Positions 59,001-64,000 of a stretch of 64,000 nt of DNA are shown here, piece by piece (positions within the stretch are counted from its first letter, which is position 1; each line of letters starts with the position of its first letter). The DNA comes from Erpobdella octoculata (taxonomy: Eukaryota; Annelida; Clitellata; Hirudinida; Erpobdellidae): assembly GCA_963978895.1 (NCBI GenBank), contig OZ022238.1, forward strand, positions 3,241,161 to 3,305,160. Reading direction: 5' to 3'. The translations under genes were made by a program, and so were the position numbers. A model generated the notes under the pieces. It was given only the letters and a program-made list of their open reading frames with translations. It was not told where the DNA came from and ran no database searches.

Positions 59001-61635
59001 AATGCAACGTTTTTGTTGCCGACATTCATCATCAAACCATGCGTCTGAGGATCGCCGACGACGTGAAATAGTTTTCTCAGGAACATGTTGATCCAGTACA
59101 GACCGAGTAATGTTATCGAAAACGCCGATCATTTCGTCAACGGATGTTGGTACCTATTTCATCGCAGTATTCAATGACTGATGTAGGTCAATACGAAACT
59201 GGTTGAGGTCTAGTTTACGCCAGGGTCGTGAGAGAACTTTGGTGTAGCAGGTGGCAGGCGATTCTAAATTGATGTTGAACTGTAGCAGCAGGTGATCTGA
59301 CAGGCCAGTTTCAAAAGTGTTGACTTGGGAGACGACGTCAGCAGAGCGAGTAACGATGATGTCGATCGTCCCACCCATCTTGTGTGTTGGCTGGTGAACG
59401 TGCTGAACCAAACCGAACGACGACAGTGTGCTTTGCAGTTGAATCGTGTGCGAGTCGCTTTGACGTTCAATGTGCATGTTGATGTCACCTGTGATCAGTA
59501 TTGGGTTCTGGAATGATGTCAAGTATTCTAGGAGTAAACCGAACTCTTTATGAAACATCGTGCACACTTCTTTGGAACCAGGGCGATAGATCACGACGAC
59601 GATGTAGGAGTTGCTCATGACTGAAGCACGTGCACAGATATATTCAAATTTAGTGAACACAGTTGCTAGCTGTAGTCTAACCAGTCTGACTCCAGAGCGA
59701 GCTATAATCGCTACGCCACCATGGTTGACATAATTTGTATGATTTCGGTCTGACTTTGGCTCAATTTTGCGAGCACATTCAAGGACGGAGAGGCCCTCTG
59801 ATTTTAAACGACGAATGCATACTGAGTCGGAGTCTTCATGCCACGTTTCGCACAGTGTTAGAATGTCTAAGTCATGATCGGTCAACAGTTGACGTGCAGC
59901 ATCGACCTTGTTGTTAATGGAGCGGATGTTAAGAGATCCAAGATTCAGTTTTTTTATCGAGGGGTTAGAGTGTCTTTGAAAGCGTGGACGAATGAGATTT
60001 GTGCTCGAGCGTCTATCATCAGGAACGATAAGTCGCGGGCAAGTAGTACGTCTCGTTTTTATTATTTAAATTTTTCTCTGTTTGTATTTGCCGGCGCGAA
60101 TGCCACGATGGCGTCGCAAACCAAGCTCAGATATGTTGAAAATTGTAGATGGTGAGAGCGAACACCAGAGGCTTCTTCTAGCCAGCAGTAGTTCGTCACG
60201 TGTATATGAATAACGTGCGGCGATTGGACGTAGCAACGCAGTTGGAACCAAGGAAACCATGGCGTTCTTTCAAGAAAATAACGCCAACAAATTATAACGG
60301 CAATAGTTGTTAAACAGAAGTTAGTTTCTAAAAATCAGCAGCTTAAACAGCAATCCATTAGAATCCATTAGTGCAGAAAAGTAAAAACAAAACAAAATCA
60401 GTAGTTAGCAGAAAGCAGCGTTTGCACGGCTGATGTATAAATAGCTTCAAGTACGAAGATTAAATCAATTTATTATAAGCAAACTAGATATCGATTTAAA
60501 CGACTTTAATTAAAAAAAAGTTTAACTGACAAATGAAAAATAATAAAATGTATTATCCGAGGTTAAATTCGATAAAAACGTGCCACATAAACTGACGCGT
60601 CCGGCAGCTACAAGAGCGCCATAGTAATTAGGGATGTACCTTTTATGAACAGAATAAAAATTCAAATGGTTCCCGGATCTCCAGAATAATAATAATAATT
60701 GATTGAAATTTAGTTACCTTAATCAACTAAACATTTTTTTGTTCTTAAATATAATAAATGCCATTTTCTGACAATTAACATCTCAAACGTTAAAAAAAGT
60801 CATCATTTTGACTAAGATTGAAAATAAAAATAAATACATATTCTAATAACAACCATAGCCAAGCAGGGCTTCTTAGCAAATAATTGTAATACAGGGGGAA
60901 TCCTGAAATTCGGAGTTAAACCGGACTCCTGGGCAGACCTTGTCCATTCAAGCAGTTTCTGCAGGGCGGGTCGAACGATTTCAAGTACCTTGTCAGTGTC
61001 CGTTCCCATGTGTGAGATCAGGAGGGCGTAGAAGGCTGGAAAATATATACACGTTTCGTTGTTAGCATTCAATTTTTATATAACACTTCTATACGCCAGG
61101 TTTTGATTGGACGTTGCTTAAACCAATAGAATGAGAACTTGTATTGTTTTAACTAAAATCTTGATAATTCTGATTTGTAAAATGCATGGTTCTGACATGT
61201 CAGAAAAAGCAAATAAAATAATATTTTCAAAGAATAAAAATATTAAAAAAATTATACAACCAGGAGTCAAGGCACTTATTAAAACCTTCAATTGATTGGC
61301 CAGAGGGTTTTTAATCCCGTAGTACTATCATTGTTATTAGAAAATAAAACATTCTCAATTACGAAATGAACAATTTAAAAATAAAAATAATAAAAAAACA
61401 ACTTAAAAACGGGCGTGTTGTACATACTAAATTGGTCGGTTGTATCGAGGAAGGTGATTTGCATGACCAAGTGCAGGAAGTGCTTCATTGGATCGAAGTC
61501 TTGAATGAGATTCGGCATTTCGAAAAAAAGTATCGCCTGATCCCTTATGGCATCCCAGCATTTTCTCCAGACTCTCAATTCCATTACATTTTCATCGTCG
61601 TACGAATTGCAGTAAACGACATCCTGTTCAAAGGG
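55308..61635 (-). CDS. Unidentified protein, three phase-compatible exons (partial)
   Basis: Exons 61428-61635, 60854-61035 and 55308-55490 join in phase (1, then 0). They read FEQDVVYCNSYDDENVMELR with WRKCWDAIRDQAILFFEMPN, then LLISHMGTDTDKVLEIVRPA and LQKLLEWTRSAQESG, then LLKFDREIINNQRSVERSLL and GGLLSLGSRPHFFQLLTDNL. The helical, Leu-rich composition could fit an ARM/HEAT-type protein, but I do not recognise the family. The intron between the last two exons contains an entire CR1-like LINE on the same strand. Upstream and downstream exons are missing; 49411-49601 is a weak candidate for the end. Confidence 0.5.
55978..56082. repeat. (AAT)n microsatellite
   Basis: An A-run followed by about 30 uninterrupted AAT units, located in the 3' UTR of the CR1-like LINE just after its ORF2 stop. 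Confidence 0.95.
56150..57178. mobile_element. Foldback-like element FB3 with AACAGAACATGAT arms
   Basis: The left arm (56150-56325) repeats GATAAAACAGAACAT and AGTGAAGAAACAGAAC units. The right arm (57007-57178) is the reverse complement (ATGTTCTGTTTTATC, TTCTTCACTGTTCTG). The centre carries copy 2 of the dispersed repeat (56350-56715). It interrupts the last codons of the CR1-like ORF2, so it inserted after the LINE. Confidence 0.75.
56350..56715 (+). repeat. Dispersed repeat, copy 2
   Basis: Matches 53205-53560, from AAAATGTCCGAGATCAAATT to CGCAACATTTGCATGAGTGA, with many substitutions. Non-coding, inside FB3. Confidence 0.7.
57181..59953 (-). pseudogene. CR1-like ORF2: endonuclease and reverse transcriptase with stops
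   Basis: The endonuclease has LGSLNIRSINNK, ILTLCETWH, ITGDINMHI and LSDHLLLQFNI. RT blocks include RNYRPISNLATLGKLLERVV, LDLSSAFDTVDHDILL, GVPQGSVLGPLLFILYTADI and the YADD catalytic box. Damage: an in-frame TAG at 59154-59156, a deletion with frameshift just after YADDTQQY (about 57915), and an in-frame TGA at about 57446. The product would act in target-primed reverse transcription; this copy cannot. Confidence 0.8.
60261..60853. other. Intron of the unidentified gene, no element recognised
   Basis: AT-rich DNA between the 5' end of the CR1-like LINE and the middle exon of the unidentified minus-strand gene. Nothing further seen. Confidence 0.4.
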
Positions 61636-61675
61636 CTGCAAAACAAAAAAAATGGAAAACCATGGAATAATATCT

Positions 61676-61950
61676 CACATCCTGAGGAAGGATTAAACCT
61701 AGTAAAAACATTTTTATCAAAACAAAATATTTTCATAATGACCTTGGGCATTAATCTTTTTATTTTGGTGTCACTTGGTACGGCCCACACCCTCAAGGGA
61801 CACCAACTGCAATTATTCATTGATTTGTATTGAAAACAGTAACAAAGGTGTCAACTCGGAATTCCCTACGAACTCTGGGATAAACCGTCTGCTGAAGTTT
61901 CAAAGATGCACAGGGCTGTACGTTTTTTTATAGTTTTTTTTTATTATTTT
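61676..61950 (+). pseudogene. Stray copy of CNPY exon 4 and flanking introns, frameshifted
   Basis: Matches about 21025-21300, including the conserved exon text [14 protein letters not shown] sequence (here GAACTCTGGGATAAACCGTC). A 7-base deletion (AAGTTGA) after AAAGGTGTC breaks the frame. It stops at a (TA)n tract next to the 357-bp array. This is the CNPY segment immediately 5' of the tandem duplication breakpoint. Confidence 0.8.
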
Positions 61951-61964
61951 ATATCTTTTATTAG

Positions 61965-61988
61965 ATATATATATATATATATATATAC

Positions 61989-62042
<54 letters not shown>
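61965..62042. repeat. (TA)n microsatellite
   Basis: TATATA run with a few interruptions, separating the stray CNPY fragment from the tandem array. Confidence 0.95.
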
Positions 62043-62045
<3 letters not shown>

Positions 62046-64000
62046 GGAAACATAGCGTTGATATGTTTTTACGAGCCACATATATCAGAAACTTGGATGG
62101 CGTACAATCCACCACGAAATAACACACAAATATAAATGTCTCAACTTTAGACTCGAACCCACGACTGTCGGATCGGCAACACCGCCTCGCATCATGCCAA
62201 CTACCTTACCATCTGCGCCACTTCCACCGCCAAAAAACAGTGGTTGTTAAGCGCTTTTGTTGGGGTATGTTGAACACAACACTCGACTATGAATGGGTAC
62301 GAATCAATGCTCGATAGTATTATAAGTTGTACGGCGAACAATCCGTCACTAGCTAATTTAATAGCTATCGAGATATATATGTTTTTAAGATATATATTAT
62401 AAGGAAACATAGCGTTGATATGTTTTTACGAGCCACATATATCAGAAACTTGGATGGCGTACAATCCACCACGAAATAACACACAAATATAAATGTCTCA
62501 ACTTTAGACTCGAACCCACGACTGTCGGATCGGCAACACCGCCTCGCATCATGCCAACTACCTTACCATCTGCGCCACTTCCACCGCCAAAAAACAGTGG
62601 TTGTTAAGTGATAGCTATTAAATTAGCTAGTGACGGATTGTTCGCCGTACAACTTATAATACTATCGAGCATTGATTCGTACCCATTCATAGTCGAGTGT
62701 TGTGTTCAACATACCCCAACAAAAGCGCTTAACAACCACTGTTTTTTGGCGGTGGAAGTGGCGCAGATGGTAAGGTAGTTGGCATGATGCGAGGCGGTGT
62801 TGCCGATCCGACAGTCGTGGGTTCGAGTCTAAAGTTGAGACATTTATATTTGTGTGTTATTTCGTGGTGGATTGTACGCCATCCAAGTTTCTGATATATG
62901 TGGCTCGTAAAAACATATCAACGCTATGTTTCCTTATAATATATATCTTAAAAACATATATATCTCGATAGCTATTAAATTAGCTAGTGACGGATTGTTC
63001 GCCGTACAACTTATAATACTATCGAGCATTGATTCGTACCCATTCATAGTCGAGTGTTGTGTTCAACATACCCCAACAAAAGCGCTTAACAACCACTGTT
63101 TTTTGGCGGTGGAAGTGGCGCAGATGGTAAGGTAGTTGGCATGATGCGAGGCGGTGTTGCCGATCCGACAGTCGTGGGTTCGAGTCTAAAGTTGAGACAT
63201 TTATATTTGTGTGTTATTTCGTGGTGGATTGTACGCCATCCAAGTTTCTGATATATGTGGCTCGTAAAAACATATCAACGCTATGTTTCCTTATAATATA
63301 TATCTTAAAAACATATATATCTCGATAGCTATTAAATTAGCTAGTGACGGATTGTTCGCCGTACAACTTATAATACTATCGAGCATTGATTCGTACCCAT
63401 TCATAGTCGAGTGTTGTGTTCAACATACCCCAACAAAAGCGCTTAACAACCACTGTTTTTTGGCGGTGGAAGTGGCGCAGATGGTAAGGTAGTTGGCATG
63501 ATGCGAGGCGGTGTTGCCGATCCGACAGTCGTGGGTTCGAGTCTAAAGTTGAGACATTTATATTTGTGTGTTATTTCGTGGTGGATTGTACGCCATCCAA
63601 GTTTCTGATATATGTGGCTCGTAAAAACATATCAACGCTATGTTTCCTTATAATATATATCTTAAAAACATATATATCTCGATAGCTATTAAATTAGCTA
63701 GTGACGGATTGTTCGCCGTACAACTTATAATACTATCGAGCATTGATTCGTACCCATTCATAGTCGAGTGTTGTGTTCAACATACCCCAACAAAAGCGCT
63801 TAACAACCACTGTTTTTTGGCGGTGGAAGTGGCGCAGATGGTAAGGTAGTTGGCATGATGCGAGGCGGTGTTGCCGATCCGACAGTCGTGGGTTCGAGTC
63901 TAAAGTTGAGACATTTATATTTGTGTGTTATTTCGTGGTGGATTGTACGCCATCCAAGTTTCTGATATATGTGGCTCGTAAAAACATATCAACGCTATGT
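62041..64000. repeat. 357-bp tandem array with internal orientation switch
   Basis: One full minus-oriented unit (62041-62397) and a partial second (62398-62608) are followed at about 62609 by plus-oriented units repeating every 357 bp (starts near 62926, 63283, 63640) to the window end. Units look identical by eye. The 69-codon frame starting MFPYNIYLKN in each unit is a by-product. The array may continue past 64000. Confidence 0.9.
62757..62832 (+). ncRNA. tRNA-like Pol III promoter head in each 357-bp unit (SINE-like)
   Basis: AGTGGCGCAGATGGTAAGG matches an A box, and GTGGGTTCGAGTCT about 55 bases later matches a B box, the spacing of a tRNA with an intermediate or long variable region. 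The same segment recurs at +357 intervals and inverted near 62160-62235. No clean acceptor stem or standard tRNA fold is visible, so this is a tRNA-derived SINE head rather than a tRNA gene. Whether the repeat is a tandemised SINE or a satellite that captured one is open. Confidence 0.6.

Larger units (their letters stand above)
55868..60260 (-). mobile_element. CR1-like LINE, near full length but inactivated
   Basis: In minus orientation: a short basic ORF (60066-60260, ending LRRHRGIRAGKYKQRKI), an endonuclease from about 59950, RT, a C-terminal segment, and a 3' UTR (GCGCTGTACAA, TATATAGCGCAGT) ending in an ATT/AAT microsatellite tail at 55868. The C-terminus is split by the foldback-like element at 56150-57178: EAFKK is left on one side and LKKALKTHLF on the other. 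It resides in an intron of the unidentified gene. Confidence 0.8.

Noticed and set aside
62757..62832. Functional tRNA gene
   Set aside because: A and B boxes are present but no convincing acceptor stem or complete cloverleaf could be drawn, and the segment is repeated in a tandem array.

Overview
This is animal nuclear DNA: AT-rich, intron-rich (GT-AG introns of roughly 100 bp to several kb), with metazoan genes (ciliary tectonic, PAQR3, canopy, nuclear-receptor zinc fingers) and dense repeats (LINEs, hAT elements, MITEs, foldback-like elements, microsatellites). I read it as a spiralian-type invertebrate such as an annelid or mollusc relative. That placement is inference only. Gene models were built by hand from splice signals and reading phase.

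Layout. 1-2.7 kb: dispersed repeats around a foldback-like element whose arms hold an 18-bp minisatellite. 2.7-7.3 kb (-): a 13-exon tectonic gene. 8-12.4 kb (+): a type I membrane protein resembling the KIAA1549 family, divergent from tectonic. 12.4-15.6 kb: intergenic tandem repeats. 15.6-18.3 kb (-): a six-exon PAQR3-like seven-TM protein. 18.7-23.2 kb (+): a seven-exon canopy (CNPY3/4-like) gene, divergent from PAQR3. 21.4-41.0 kb: a tandem segmental duplication. Copy A (21.4-33.3 kb) holds the 3' end of CNPY, a truncated STPR ORF and the 3' exons of a nuclear receptor, plus a 5-kb LINE that itself carries a hAT insertion. Copy B (34.3-41.0 kb) repeats the set without the LINE.

39.2-48.6 kb (-): the most unusual gene. 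Ten phase-compatible exons encode one protein with a Gln-rich N-terminus, FOUR consecutive nuclear-receptor DNA-binding domains, a long Ser/Asn/Asp-rich region and a short C-terminus with no ligand-binding domain that I can recognise. Each DBD uses the same two-exon design, and the second-finger exon is 142 nt in all four. Introns of units 2-4 are also alike, so the array grew by tandem duplication of exon pairs. Receptors with two DBDs are known; I know of none with four. Three ORFs with score-and-three-peptide (STPR) repeats, a DNA-binding repeat class, lie beside it.

48.6-64 kb: mostly mobile DNA, including a MITE, a degenerate telomere-like tract, a second foldback-like element, a CR1-like LINE interrupted by a third foldback-like element, an unidentified (-) gene whose intron holds that LINE, a stray broken copy of a CNPY exon, and a 357-bp tandem array with a tRNA-like Pol III promoter that reverses orientation inside the array.
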